From Priestia abyssalis (lineage in GTDB: Bacteria > Bacillota > Bacilli > Bacillales > Bacillaceae_H), in assembly GCF_002019595.1 (NCBI RefSeq), contig NZ_KV917369.1, positions 282,458 through 346,457 on the forward strand: DNA of 64,000 nt, written 5' to 3'. The first letter of the stretch is position 1. The number at the start of each line of letters is the position of its first letter. Positions 42,787 through 53,200 of the stretch are shown piece after piece. The position numbers and the translations under genes were made by a program. A model generated the notes under the pieces. The model was not told the DNA's origin. It saw nothing but the letters and a program-made list of their open reading frames with translations, and made no database searches.

Positions 42787-45700
42787 ATGCCTCCAAAAGC
42801 GTATGTAATGGAAACGAAAATATCTATTCCTGCGTTGAAAGGGCCGATTCTTCAACGTCCCCAATTAATGAAGAAGATGCAGCAAATTTCTCAATATCCC
42901 TTAACCGTGATTCATTCCGGTCCCGGCTATGGAAAGAGTACGATGCTGGTTTCGTTTGTACAGTCTATAAAAGAAGTATATGGCTGGTATTCACTTGATA
43001 GAAGCGATTATGATCTAATCCCTTTTTTACGATACATGACGTATAGCCTTCGGAAGAAGCTTCCCATGTTTGGTGAACAATTCCTGACTTACATTAGCGA
43101 ATTGGAACATCATTTTCATGAGGAGGATATTCATTTTTTATGTGCCTTGTTTATTAATGAAATTTCCGCATACGACCAAAAGATTATATTCGTTTTAGAT
43201 GACGTTCATCATGTGCTTCATTCGGAAGATATTCAGCGTTTTATTGAATGGCTTTTAGAACATCAGCCCCCTAATTTTTTTCTTGTACTGTCCAGTCGGA
43301 TTAAAATTAATTGGACCTTTCTTCCTGCGTTGAGGGTCAAAAAGCATCTACTCGAGATTACTCAAGAAGACTTGGCTCTTTCCAAGGAAGAAATTGATGT
43401 GTTAGTGAATGATTATTATCACTGTTCCCTTTGTCCGGCCGATGTGGAGGTTATTTCACATGTAACAGAGGGGTGGATGATTGCTGTACAAATGATCATT
43501 CAGCAAATGAAAGAATCGGAACATGCTGCAGAGTTTCTACACAATAAACAAAGTTCATTAGAAGAACTTTTCTCCTTTTTAGCTATGGAAGTCTTCATGA
43601 ATCAGCCTCCAGATATACAACAATTTTTGTTGAAAACGTCTATTTTTGAACAAATCGATTCCTATCTATGTTTACATGTCCTGCATATCCAAAATGCTCG
43701 TCCTATATTAGAAGAATTGCAAATGAGAAACTTATTTCTCATGATGAATGGAGAAGGCCAGTTTCGCTATCATGCTTTATTTAGGGAGTTTTTGGAAATG
43801 CATTTAAAGAAAAACAGGGAACTCTACCATCAATTGCATATGGGTGCAGCTTCTTATTTTTTGAAACAAAAGCAGTACTTACAGGCATTACAACATTATA
43901 AATCTATTGAATGCTACAAAGAGATAGCACATTTGCTTGGAACAAACGGTGAAGAAATGTTAGAAAGAGGATATTTGCACCAAATGAAAGAGATTTTAGA
44001 CCAAATGCCGGAAACCATTAAAAATGAGCACTATATGGCATGGTATTTCGAAGGGGAAGTTTATCGATATCATTGCATGTACCAAAAAGCGGGAGAATGT
44101 TATCAAAAAGCGGCAGAATTTGCACGAACGGCAAACGATGTAAATGGAGAAGGAAAGGCTGCAGAGGGGCAGGCCAAAATTTATTTGGATACTATTCAGC
44201 CAAGGAAGGCAGAGTGTTTCTTGGAGCATGCGGTTGCATGTTTGGAAAGACATGAAGCTTCTTCAGCCGGAGAAAAGGCAAAGCTTTATTATCTAATGGC
44301 AGAAAACTTACTGAATGGAGGAAGCGCAGCCCGGGCGAAGAAGTGGTATGAAAAAGGCAAGTCATTAAAGGCAGGTCTTGATGATAAGTCTTTAGAAATC
44401 AGGCTGCAACTAAGAACGGGGAATTTAGAGAGTGCCCGGAAAAAGCTGATTGAAAAGCAAAAAGATGCTCCTGAAATGTTTATGCGGCTGCAACAATCAC
44501 ATCGCGAAAATGTTCTGCTATTATCACTTATTGAGTCATGGGCAGGAAATCCAGAGGAAGCCAAGAAATTGGCGAATGATGGAATTAAACGAGGGGTCAA
44601 GGTAAAGGCACCTTTTTTGGAAGCTTGTGGATGGACGAGAATGGGCCATGCAGTACAGCTTCTTGAACGTTATGATTCAGATCTTGCGCAAAAGTGTTAT
44701 GAAACTGCTCTTGAGATTATGGATGATTTATCCGTTTCAAGGGGAAAAGCAGAAGCATTCATGGGACTGTGTCTTTTACATGGTTTTAATGGGTCTTATG
44801 AAACCGCTATTCATCAAGGAAAACGAGCTTTAAAAGAAACAGACTCAGTGAACGATTCCTGGATGTCAGGTTTCATTCAACTTTGTATGGGAGTGGTTGC
44901 TGTACATAATGAAAAGTGGAAAGAAGGCGTCCATTTTTTATTGGAGGCACAGCGGCTGTTCCATCATTGCGGGGATGGCTACGGTCAAAGTTTGGTTTAC
45001 ATGTGGCAAACATTTTCATCCTATGAAAACGGGCAGTGGCAAGAGTTTGAACAGCTGCTTTCTGCTTTCTGGGAGAGTGTCGAACAAGGAGGCTATGAAT
45101 ATTTATTATTTAAGCGGTCAATGTTTGGTCCAAGAGACTTAAAGCGGTTCATTCCCATTTTACTTGAAGGGCAAAAGCGTAATGTGTATAGAACACAAAT
45201 GATCCGTTTGCTGGAAGAGTCCGGGATAGGGGATGCAGCCAGTCATCCTGGGTATACACTGAGATTTCAAACGCTGGGGGCATTTCGAGTGTGGTTAGGA
45301 GGACAGGAAATTCAAGAGAGAGATTGGCAAAGAGCAAAGGCGAAGGAATTATTAGAGCTATTTGTGACAAATCGCCGTACCCTACTGCAAAAACAAGAGA
45401 TTATCGCCTATTTATGGGCGAATGTTGAAGAAGAAACCGCCTTGAGGGATTTTAAAGTGGCGTTAAATGCTCTTAATAATGTCCTTGAACCTAACCGAAA
45501 AGCAAGAGGAAACACCTTTTATATCCGCAGAGTAGAAAGTGCGTATGGTTTAAATGAACAAGCCGACTATGAGATGGACGTAATAAATTTTGAAAAAAAG
45601 GTTCAAAAGGGTTTAGAAGAGGGAAATGAACAAAAAGCCATGCATTGTTTACAAGAGGGTCTTGCCTTGTATAAAGGGGAGTATCTGCCAAATAGAAGAT

Positions 45701-46011
45701 ACGAAGATTGGTGCATTCATGAAAAGGAAAAATTAAAGTTATATTTCTTACGGGGAGCTGAAAAACTTGCTTCCTTATTGATGAATGATTATCAATACGA
45801 TCAGGTTATTATGTGGTGCGAAAAAATTTTGGAACAAGATGCTCTCTGGGAAGAAGCCTATCGCCTATTAATGGTTTGTTATATGCAGAAAAACAATCGT
45901 CCACAAGCATTGAAGGTATATCAGAAATGCCGGGAGCAGTTGAAAAAGGAACTTGGAATTTCACCATCAATTAAAACGGAACAAGTATATGAAATGATTG
46001 TTAAAATGTGA
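42787..46011 (+). CDS. Large SARP/BTAD-type transcriptional activator with STAND ATPase
   Basis: The 1074-residue regulator has a MalT-like N-terminal NTPase (P-loop HSGPGYGKST near residue 45; IIFVLDDVHHV), a middle array of tetratricopeptide-like helices (about 350-800), and a C-terminal SARP-type unit: an OmpR-like winged helix (LRFQTLGAFRVWLGGQEI) followed by a bacterial transcriptional activator domain ending EQVYEMIVKM. ATG 42787 follows GAGAGGTG; ATG 42769 is also in frame. Such proteins switch on adjacent operons upon binding a ligand and ATP. The hydrolase-reductase-thiolase genes directly downstream are the obvious target. Confidence 0.9.
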   Translation: MPPKAYVMETKISIPALKGPILQRPQLMKKMQQISQYPLTVIHSGPGYGKSTMLVSFVQSIKEVYGWYSLDRSDYDLIPFLRYMTYSLRKKLPMFGEQFLTYISELEHHFHEEDIHFLCALFINEISAYDQKIIFVLDDVHHVLHSEDIQRFIEWLLEHQPPNFFLVLSSRIKINWTFLPALRVKKHLLEITQEDLALSKEEIDVLVNDYYHCSLCPADVEVISHVTEGWMIAVQMIIQQMKESEHAAEFLHNKQSSLEELFSFLAMEVFMNQPPDIQQFLLKTSIFEQIDSYLCLHVLHIQNARPILEELQMRNLFLMMNGEGQFRYHALFREFLEMHLKKNRELYHQLHMGAASYFLKQKQYLQALQHYKSIECYKEIAHLLGTNGEEMLERGYLHQMKEILDQMPETIKNEHYMAWYFEGEVYRYHCMYQKAGECYQKAAEFARTANDVNGEGKAAEGQAKIYLDTIQPRKAECFLEHAVACLERHEASSAGEKAKLYYLMAENLLNGGSAARAKKWYEKGKSLKAGLDDKSLEIRLQLRTGNLESARKKLIEKQKDAPEMFMRLQQSHRENVLLLSLIESWAGNPEEAKKLANDGIKRGVKVKAPFLEACGWTRMGHAVQLLERYDSDLAQKCYETALEIMDDLSVSRGKAEAFMGLCLLHGFNGSYETAIHQGKRALKETDSVNDSWMSGFIQLCMGVVAVHNEKWKEGVHFLLEAQRLFHHCGDGYGQSLVYMWQTFSSYENGQWQEFEQLLSAFWESVEQGGYEYLLFKRSMFGPRDLKRFIPILLEGQKRNVYRTQMIRLLEESGIGDAASHPGYTLRFQTLGAFRVWLGGQEIQERDWQRAKAKELLELFVTNRRTLLQKQEIIAYLWANVEEETALRDFKVALNALNNVLEPNRKARGNTFYIRRVESAYGLNEQADYEMDVINFEKKVQKGLEEGNEQKAMHCLQEGLALYKGEYLPNRRYEDWCIHEKEKLKLYFLRGAEKLASLLMNDYQYDQVIMWCEKILEQDALWEEAYRLLMVCYMQKNNRPQALKVYQKCREQLKKELGISPSIKTEQVYEMIVKM

Positions 46012-46333
46012 GTCTGTAACTTTCTTGTAACCGTTTTTATATAAGATAGGTGTAATTAGACTATATAAGGCAATGTTCACAATGATGAAAACAACAGACG
46101 TTTTCTTACCGTGTATTTATTCGTGGAGAGAGTTGTGGACATTGTCTATTTCATTCGCTCATGGAAAGATATACGTACCGCCTCCCTAAGCTGTGTGGCT
46201 GAATCAGCAAAAGTGCCATAAAAGTTAGGTGAATCGAATAAGGTAAAACATATACATGATTTTACGAGGAATGGACTAAAAATGAAGAAAGGTTCATTTT
46301 TTTATGGGTCCTACATTGCAAGGGGGGATGAAC
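46012..46333. other. Intergenic region between the activator gene and the hydrolase operon
   Basis: No gene seen. Several TATA-rich stretches (TTATATAAGAT, ACTATATAAGG) could act as -10 boxes. This region should hold the operator of the large activator; no repeated site was recognised. Confidence 0.4.
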
Positions 46334-47239
46334 GTGATTGCATTGAAAACGGTTGAACTACAGAATGGTGAAACGATGGGATATCGTGAAAGAGCGGGCG
46401 GAAAGCATGTTGTCATTCTTGTTCATGGAAATATGACTTCATCTAAACATTGGGATTTATTGTTAGACAGAATGGATGAAACATTTAAACTTTATGCTGT
46501 AGATATGAGAGGCTTCGGTGCCTCCACTTACCATGAGCCTGTTGACAGTATCCGTGATTTTTCGGAAGATCTCAAGCTTTTTGTAGATGAACTGGGTTTG
46601 CAGAATTTTAGTTTAATAGGGTGGTCTATGGGGGGAGCCGTTTGTATGCAGTTTGCTGCCGACTATCCGGGATACTGTAAAAAGCTGGTGTTGCTGGCTT
46701 CCGCTTCTACGAGAGGCTATCCTTTCTATGGGACGAATGCTTTAGGACAGCCAGATGTAACAAATCGTTTAAAGACAAAGGAAGAGGTCTCAAAAGACGC
46801 CGGAAAAACCTTGCCTGTGCAAACCGCTTACGATAAAAAAAACCGCACATTTTTAAAACAAATGTGGAATATGCTTATCTACCGGAAAAATCAGCCTTCA
46901 CAAGAACTGTACGAGGAATATATTGATGATATGCTGACTCAACAGAACCTGGCTGACGTGTACCATTCGTTAAACGTCTTTAACATAAGTCATGTTGATA
47001 ATGAAGCGGCAAAAGCAACAGGAGAGGTTTCAAACATTCGCATCCCTGTATTAGTGCTTCGCGGCAATTTAGATTTGGTTGTGACAGATAAAATGACAAA
47101 AGAAATTTTGCAAGACTTGGGAGAAATCGCAACATATGTGGAGTTGAAAAATTGTGGACACTCGCCTTTAGTAGATAGCTTGGATTTATTGCTCGATCAT
47201 GTTTCTGAATTTTTAAAACATCAGGAGGTAATGAGATGA
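46334..47239 (+). CDS. Alpha/beta-fold hydrolase
   Basis: Esterase, thioesterase or lipase-like enzyme of about 301 residues. The HGNMTS oxyanion loop, nucleophile elbow GWSMGG, acid in LRGNLDLVVTD and catalytic His in NCGHSPL are visible. GTG 46334 has GGGGGG at suitable distance; ATG 46304 and 46328 are alternatives. It overlaps fabG by 4 bases (ATGA). With a reductase and a thiolase next to it, it may act on a fatty-acyl or hydroxyacyl ester. Confidence 0.85.
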   Translation: MIALKTVELQNGETMGYRERAGGKHVVILVHGNMTSSKHWDLLLDRMDETFKLYAVDMRGFGASTYHEPVDSIRDFSEDLKLFVDELGLQNFSLIGWSMGGAVCMQFAADYPGYCKKLVLLASASTRGYPFYGTNALGQPDVTNRLKTKEEVSKDAGKTLPVQTAYDKKNRTFLKQMWNMLIYRKNQPSQELYEEYIDDMLTQQNLADVYHSLNVFNISHVDNEAAKATGEVSNIRIPVLVLRGNLDLVVTDKMTKEILQDLGEIATYVELKNCGHSPLVDSLDLLLDHVSEFLKHQEVMR

Positions 47240-47976
47240 GACTTGAAAACAAGGTAGCTATTATTACTGGTGCTGCAAATGGATTAGGGTTGGAGGCTGC
47301 TCGTATTTTTATTAAAGAAGGCGCGAAAGTGGCGCTTGTCGATTTTGATGAGAAAACAGGAACCCAAAGGGTAGAAGAATTAAGAGATGCGGGTGGAGAT
47401 GCAGAGTTTTTTAAAGTCAATGTGGCTGATCGAAATAGTGTAGACGCGATGGTTAACGGAGTGATTGAACGATTTGGAAAGATTGATATTTTGATAAACA
47501 ACGCGGGTATTACAAGGGACGGGTTTTTAACAAAGCTTTCCGTAGAAGATTTCCAAAAAGTCATTGATGTAAATCTAACCGGAGTGTTTCATTGTACACA
47601 AGCAGTTGTGCCGCATATGATCGCACAAGGAAAAGGAAAAATCATCAGCACTTCATCCGTATCAGGCGTATATGGAAATCTTGGCCAAACGAATTATGCT
47701 GCGGCTAAAGCGGCGGTAGTAGGAATGACGAAGACATGGGCCAAGGAATTGGCGAGAAAAGGAATTAATGTGAATGCCGTTGCCCCTGGATTCATTGAAA
47801 CTAACATGGTAGCGCAGGTGCCAGAAAAGGTTATTAATCAAATTAGAGGCATGATTCCAATGCAACGTTTAGGTCAGCCTTCTGAAATTGGATATGCTTA
47901 TCTTTTCTTAGCCTCTGATGAATCAAATTATGTTAATGGAACGGTGCTTCATGTTGATGGTGGGATTATGATGTAA
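47236..47976 (+). CDS. FabG-like 3-oxoacyl-ACP/acetoacetyl-CoA reductase (SDR)
   Basis: NADPH-dependent short-chain dehydrogenase of 246 residues. Cofactor motif TGAANGLG (11-18), NNAG (88-91), and the catalytic triad Ser141, Tyr154 and Lys158 (YAAAK). It reduces 3-ketoacyl thioesters to 3-hydroxyacyl thioesters. Position between a hydrolase and a thiolase, rather than in a fatty-acid synthesis operon, favours an acetoacetyl-CoA or beta-ketoacyl-CoA substrate. Translationally coupled to the hydrolase gene. Confidence 0.9.
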   Translation: MRLENKVAIITGAANGLGLEAARIFIKEGAKVALVDFDEKTGTQRVEELRDAGGDAEFFKVNVADRNSVDAMVNGVIERFGKIDILINNAGITRDGFLTKLSVEDFQKVIDVNLTGVFHCTQAVVPHMIAQGKGKIISTSSVSGVYGNLGQTNYAAAKAAVVGMTKTWAKELARKGINVNAVAPGFIETNMVAQVPEKVINQIRGMIPMQRLGQPSEIGYAYLFLASDESNYVNGTVLHVDGGIMM

Positions 47977-47983
47977 GTAACGA

Positions 47984-48012
47984 ATTGGACGCAAATCATT
48001 TGCGTCCAATTT
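47984..48012 (+). terminator. Terminator after the FabG-like gene
   Basis: ATTGGACGCAAAT pairs with ATTTGCGTCCAAT, followed by TTT. It divides the cluster between reductase and thiolase, so the thiolase may have its own promoter. Confidence 0.75.
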
Positions 48013-48022
48013 TATCCTTTAC

Positions 48023-48174
48023 TATATAAATAGATTAGAAAATTCGACATGACTAAAAGGCGGTCATGTCGAATTTTCTAATCTTTGAGGGACGATTTAA
48101 GTCGTCTAGACGACCGATTGTAGTACCATTTGATGGGAGGAAGATGTGTCGAGTTATTGAGCGGAATGTATATA
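48023..48174 (+). repeat. Dispersed hairpin repeat, family A, copy 2
   Basis: Begins TATATAAATAG, has a perfect 21-base stem (GATTAGAAAATTCGACATGAC with its complement), then TTGAGGGACGATTTAAG and GTCTAGACGAC, and ends GATGTGTCGAGTTATTGAGC before TATATA. It is the most regular of three copies. It lies directly upstream of the thiolase gene. Confidence 0.75.
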
Positions 48175-48198
48175 GTAACAAAAGACGGGAGGACGGCT

Positions 48199-49374
48199 AT
48201 GAATAGCATTGTGATTACATCGGCAGTGCGCTCACCAATTGGAACATTTGGAGGGGCATTCAAAGACTTACTGCCTTCTGATTTGATTGTTCCTGTATTA
48301 AAAGAGGCGATAAAGCGGAGCGGTGTGAGGGAAAATGAAGTGGATGAAGTCATTCTAGGCCATTGCATTCAGCGCACGGACGAGCCTAATATTGGCCGTA
48401 CAGCCGCCTTGTTGGCCGGCTTCGCCGATACGACAACCGGCTATACCGTACAGCGTCAATGTGCATCGGGCATACAAGCGATTATTTCTGGATTTCTGCA
48501 GGTTCAAGCCGGCATGTGTGAAATAGTCGTCGCCGGCGGAGTAGAAGCCATGAGTTCAAGTCCTTATGTATTGAAGCAGCATCGTTGGGGAGGAAGGCTT
48601 CAACATGGTCAAGTAACCGATACAGTATGGGAGATTTTAGAGGACCCCATCCATCATATTATGATGGGTGAAACAGCAGAGAATTTAGCAGATTTACATC
48701 AAATTTTAAGAGAGGAACAGGATGAAATAGCGTTATTAAGTCATCAGCGTGCTGTAAGAGCCATACAAGAAGGGTATTTCGAACGAGAAATTGTACCGAT
48801 AACGATTAAAACGAGAAAAGGCGAAACAGTTATAACGAAAGATGAGAGTCCGAGACCTGATTTAACCATCGAAAAATTAGCTGGATTGCGCTCTGCATTT
48901 AGAAAAGGCGGTACTGTCACAGCTGGTAATGCATCAAGCTTAAACGACGGCTCGGCCGCACTTGTGCTGATGACAGAAGAAATGGCAAAGAGAAAGGGTG
49001 TCAAGCCGCTTGCTCGAATTGTTGGCTGCTCGGTAGCAGGTGTTCATCCAACCGTCATGGGCAGAGGTCCTATTCCTGCAATTCGAAAGGGGCTGGAGCA
49101 AGTATCATGGTCGCTTGAAGAGGCGGATTTAATCGAAGTAAATGAGGCTTTCGCTGCCCAATACTTAGCAGTAGAGAAGGAGTTGGGGCTGAATCGCGAG
49201 AAAGTCAATGTCAATGGAAGCGGGATTAGTCTTGGTCATCCGATTGGGTGTACAGGCGCTAGAATTACTGTGAGCTTGATTCATGAATTAAAGCGCAGGC
49301 AACTGCAAAAGGGAATCGCTTCATTATGTGTAGGCGGAGGAATGGGAGCTGCGTTATTTATTGAAGCTTTATAA
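48199..49374 (+). CDS. Acetyl-CoA acetyltransferase (thiolase)
   Basis: Thiolase of 391 residues with nucleophile Cys88 in QRQCASG, the NEAFAAQ and GHPIGCTGAR catalytic His loops, and the C-terminal catalytic Cys in SLCVGGGMGAA. It interconverts two acetyl-CoA and acetoacetyl-CoA, or cleaves longer 3-ketoacyl-CoA. ATG 48199 follows GGGAGG by 7 bases; an upstream ATG at 48130 lies in the repeat element. With the reductase it could feed 3-hydroxybutyryl-CoA formation or beta-oxidation. Confidence 0.92.
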   Translation: MNSIVITSAVRSPIGTFGGAFKDLLPSDLIVPVLKEAIKRSGVRENEVDEVILGHCIQRTDEPNIGRTAALLAGFADTTTGYTVQRQCASGIQAIISGFLQVQAGMCEIVVAGGVEAMSSSPYVLKQHRWGGRLQHGQVTDTVWEILEDPIHHIMMGETAENLADLHQILREEQDEIALLSHQRAVRAIQEGYFEREIVPITIKTRKGETVITKDESPRPDLTIEKLAGLRSAFRKGGTVTAGNASSLNDGSAALVLMTEEMAKRKGVKPLARIVGCSVAGVHPTVMGRGPIPAIRKGLEQVSWSLEEADLIEVNEAFAAQYLAVEKELGLNREKVNVNGSGISLGHPIGCTGARITVSLIHELKRRQLQKGIASLCVGGGMGAALFIEAL

Positions 49375-49476
49375 GATGGACACTGAGAATGCGCTTACAG
49401 AATCATTCATTTTATACGAGACTAAAGTTCCATGTTTTAGAATAGCAATTTAATAGATGAATCTGGAATATAGGGA

Positions 49477-49513
49477 AGGAGCCTTCTGTCAGTGACAAGG
49501 CTCCTTCATTTTT
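49477..49513 (+). terminator. Terminator after the thiolase
   Basis: GAAGGAGCCTT pairs with AAGGCTCCTTC, followed by ATTTTT. Confidence 0.8.
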
Positions 49514-49823
49514 CATCTTTTGATAGTGAAGATCAAAAGAAAGCTAATCGAGAAAAAAGAAGTCAATAACAGCATGGTGCTGCTGATTGAAAGAGAGGCG
49601 ACAAGCAGCGGCCCGATACGCTCTGAAATTGGACCAAAACTCAATAATGCATAAAAAAAGGTGAAAAAACTGCTTCCTCAAATGATGTCATTCATGGGAA
49701 CATGAAAGTCTGTTGAAATGGGGGAGTATAATGGAATTAATATATAGATGTTGCAGTCCACTAAAATGGCTGCTGTGACGAGAATAAAACTCACTTTTTT
49801 AATAATATAGACGGATTACCCAT
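49513..49823 (-). pseudogene. N-terminal MFS transporter remnant with internal stop
   Basis: On the minus strand, the region from 49823 encodes a start MGNPSILLKK, then after a frame change SFILVTAAILVDCNIYILIP and PLYSPISTDFHVPMNDII, then a TGA where a Trp is usual, then GSSFFTFFYALLSFGPISER. These are helices 1-3 of an MFS drug or sugar efflux carrier. A frameshift, the stop and loss of the C-terminal part make it dead. Confidence 0.65.
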
Positions 49824-50221
49824 ATTACGTTATGTAGAAGCGAAAGGTGATATATAGATGGAAAGTGTTTCGTTTGGGGATAACGAACATATGTGCTAAA
49901 ATGATTATGTGTTGAAATTAATCATTTTATGTTTTTTGACAGTGACTGGTGAATAGAATTTAGGAACCAACTTTAGTAAAATAGAAGCAATGCAATATAG
50001 AACCGAGATAGTAAATGGTTATTTATGGAAAAGGCTGTATATGAATAGGATTTCATCATAACAGATTCTTTTGGAAGGATGGCTGGAAAGGCGCAGATTT
50101 TTATGTCTTTTAGCCATCCTTTATCGGTTTATACCGCAAAGGAAACTTCCAGCAGCGGAGTCTTACTGCCCGTTAATGTGGGATAAATATAATAGATAAT
50201 AAAGATAAAAGGGGGATGTTC
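49824..50221. other. Upstream region of addB
   Basis: No gene seen. AAGGATGGCT (50075-50084) pairs with AGCCATCCTT (50112-50121), a long-looped hairpin. The addB promoter is expected between here and 50222; no clear boxes were found. Confidence 0.4.
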
Positions 50222-53200
50222 ATGGCAATTCAGTTTTTACTTGGCCGTTCCGGCAGCGGCAAAACGAATTATTGTTTAAATGAAATCGTTGAAACATTGC
50301 GGCAGGAACCGCTTGGACCGCCCGTTATTTATATCGTACCGGAGCAAATGACCTTTCAATCGGAGTATTCGCTCATTCAAACACCAGGTTTGAAAGGAAT
50401 GATGCGTGCTCAAGTATTCAGTTTAACCCGGTTAGCCTGGCGTGTTCTGCAGGAGGTCGGAGGCATGAGCCGTTATCACATAGATAATACCGGCATTAAC
50501 ATGCTTCTTAGGAAAAGTATTGAAAAGCATAAGCAAGAGTTGAAAATTTTTGCGACTGCTTCCGAGAAGCCGGGATTTATCGATCATTTAGAGCGTATGT
50601 TAACCGAATTCAAACGATACTGTTTAGAAGCAGAAGCTCTGGCACATAAAGAGGGAGAACTTCTAGCCGATTCCCAGAAAGTGCTGGGAGACAAGTTTCA
50701 TGATCTTCAAATCATTTATGCAGAACTGGAAAAGCAGCTTTTGCATAAATATGTCGATTCGGAAGATTATTTGCGGTTGCTGGCAGAGAAGATGCCGTAT
50801 TCTTCTTATTTAAAGAATGCCTCTATCTATATTGATGGGTTCTACAGTTTCACCCCGCAAGAATTAGAAGTAATTGCGGTGTTGATGAAAACGTGTCCGT
50901 CAGTAACGATTGCATTAACGGCTGATCGGGATTATGAATATGAATTGCCTCATGAAATGGATTTATTTCATATTACAGCCCAAACGTATCATGTCCTTCA
51001 TCAAATGGCACGGGAGCACCAGGTGGAAATCAAAGAGGCGATCATTTTAAATAAAACGAAGCGATTTGAAGCAGCCCCTGGGCTTGCTCATCTCGAAAAA
51101 TATTTTGATGACAGGCCAACCGTACCATTTAATGAACCAGTCGACGATATTCAATTGCTGCCTGCTGTCAATCGTCGTGCTGAAGTAGAAGGGGTGGCAA
51201 GAGAGATTAGGGAGCTTGTGCGTGAGAAGGACTTTCGATATCGGGACATTGCACTCGTTGTTCGTAATGGACAAGATTATGATGATTTGATTCAAACCAT
51301 CTTTCAAGATTATGAGATTCCCTATTTCCAAGATCGAAAACGCGCGATGGTCCATCATCCTCTCATTGAATTCATCCGGGCTAGTTTGGAAGCGGCAAAC
51401 GGCGTATGGCGCTACGAGACTATTTTCCGCTCCGTCAAAACGGACTTGCTGTTTCCGCTCGATGCGAATGTTCCCTTGTTAAGGGAAGAGATGGATCGTT
51501 TTGAAAACTATGTATTGAGATATGGAATTCAAGGAACGAAATGGACAATGGACGAGCGCTGGACATATCGCCGTTATCGCTCCCTAGAGGACATGGACAT
51601 TCCCCAAACAGATGAAGAGCGGGAATTTGAAGAGAAGATCAATGAGTTGCGCCAACTAATCGTAACGCCGTTAAAACAATTGCAAGATTCATTGAAAAAG
51701 GCGAAGTCTGGTCAAGCGATGTGTGAGGCTCTTTATGCTTATTTAACAAAGCTGAATATTCCAGAGAAGCTGGAAAGATGGCGTGATGAAGCAGAACAGC
51801 AGGGAGATTTGGACACATCAAGAGAACATGCCCAGGCTTGGCAAGCCATAATTGGTCTATTGGACCAGTTTGTTGAGATGATGGGAGAAGAAAAGGTATC
51901 GACCGCTCTATTTACTAGTGTAATCGAAACAGGTTTAGATGCCATGCAATTTGCTTTGGTTCCTCCCGCTATCGATCAAGTATTGGTTGCAAGCTTTGAA
52001 CGCTCTCGTTTCTCCAATATTAAAGCCACGTTCATATTGGGGGTTAACGAAGGAGTCATTCCGGCAAAACCGCAAGAAGACGGGATTTTATCTGATCAAG
52101 AGCGTGAATATTTGTGGCAATCGGGATTTAAAGTCGCTCCGAGCAGCAAGCGGCAATTATTTGACGAGCCCTTTTACATTTATTCGGCCTTCGTCAGCCC
52201 ATCTGAAAGACTTTATATCACGTATCCTCTCGCTAATGAGGAAGGAAAAACACTGCTTCCATCTGTTATGATCGGCCGTTTAAAAGATATGTTTCCCCTT
52301 CTTAAGGAAAAGTTTCTCATGCAGGAGCCGGCTGAATTAGTCGTAGAGGAACAGATTCAATATGTATCCAATCCGCTTATGACGTTAACGTATTTATCAG
52401 GCCAGCTGCAAGCCTGGAAAAGGCACTATCCGATTGATGATGTATGGTGGGATGCCTATAACTTTTATGTGGGGGATGAAGATTGGAATGCTTACAGCCA
52501 AAAGGTATTAAACAGCTTGTTTTACCGGAATGAAGTCAAAGGGTTATCGAAGGAAACGAGTACACATTTATATGGAAAACATATTCAAGCAAGTGTATCG
52601 AGAATGGAGAAATTCCAGGCGTGTCCATATGCTCATTTTGCTTCACATGGCTTGCGTTTAAAAGAGAGAAAGGTCTTTCGCTTAGAAGCTCCTGATATCG
52701 GAGAACTATTCCATGCGGCGTTAAAAATGATGGCAGAACAGCTGCGGGAAAATCAAAAGGATTGGCGTCATCTGACGAAAAGGGAGTGTGAGCAGCTATC
52801 CCATCATGTAGTGGATGAACTGGCTCCGAAATTGCAAAATGAAATTTTGCTAAGTTCAAACCGCCATCATTACCTGAAGCATAAGCTCCAGCAAATCATT
52901 GAGCGTGCGTCCCTTGTGCTGAGCGATCATGCAAAGGCGAGTGGCTTTGTTCCAATCGGCTTGGAGCTCGCATTTGGACCGGAGCAGCAGCTGCCTGCGA
53001 TGCAGTTTACGCTTCCGAATGGAAGCACAATGGAGTTGATTGGCCGAATCGACCGTGTGGATAAAGCGGAAGGTTCCAACGGTCTTTTACTTCGGATTGT
53101 CGATTATAAATCGAGTGACAAAGCCTTGAACCTGGTGGAAGTATATTATGGATTAGCCCTTCAAATGCTTGCATATTTAGATGTCGTCATCACGTATGCC

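Noticed and set aside
46980..47564. 194-codon frame antisense to the hydrolase and FabG genes
   Set aside because: It is a shadow of two well-supported coupled genes and matches no family.
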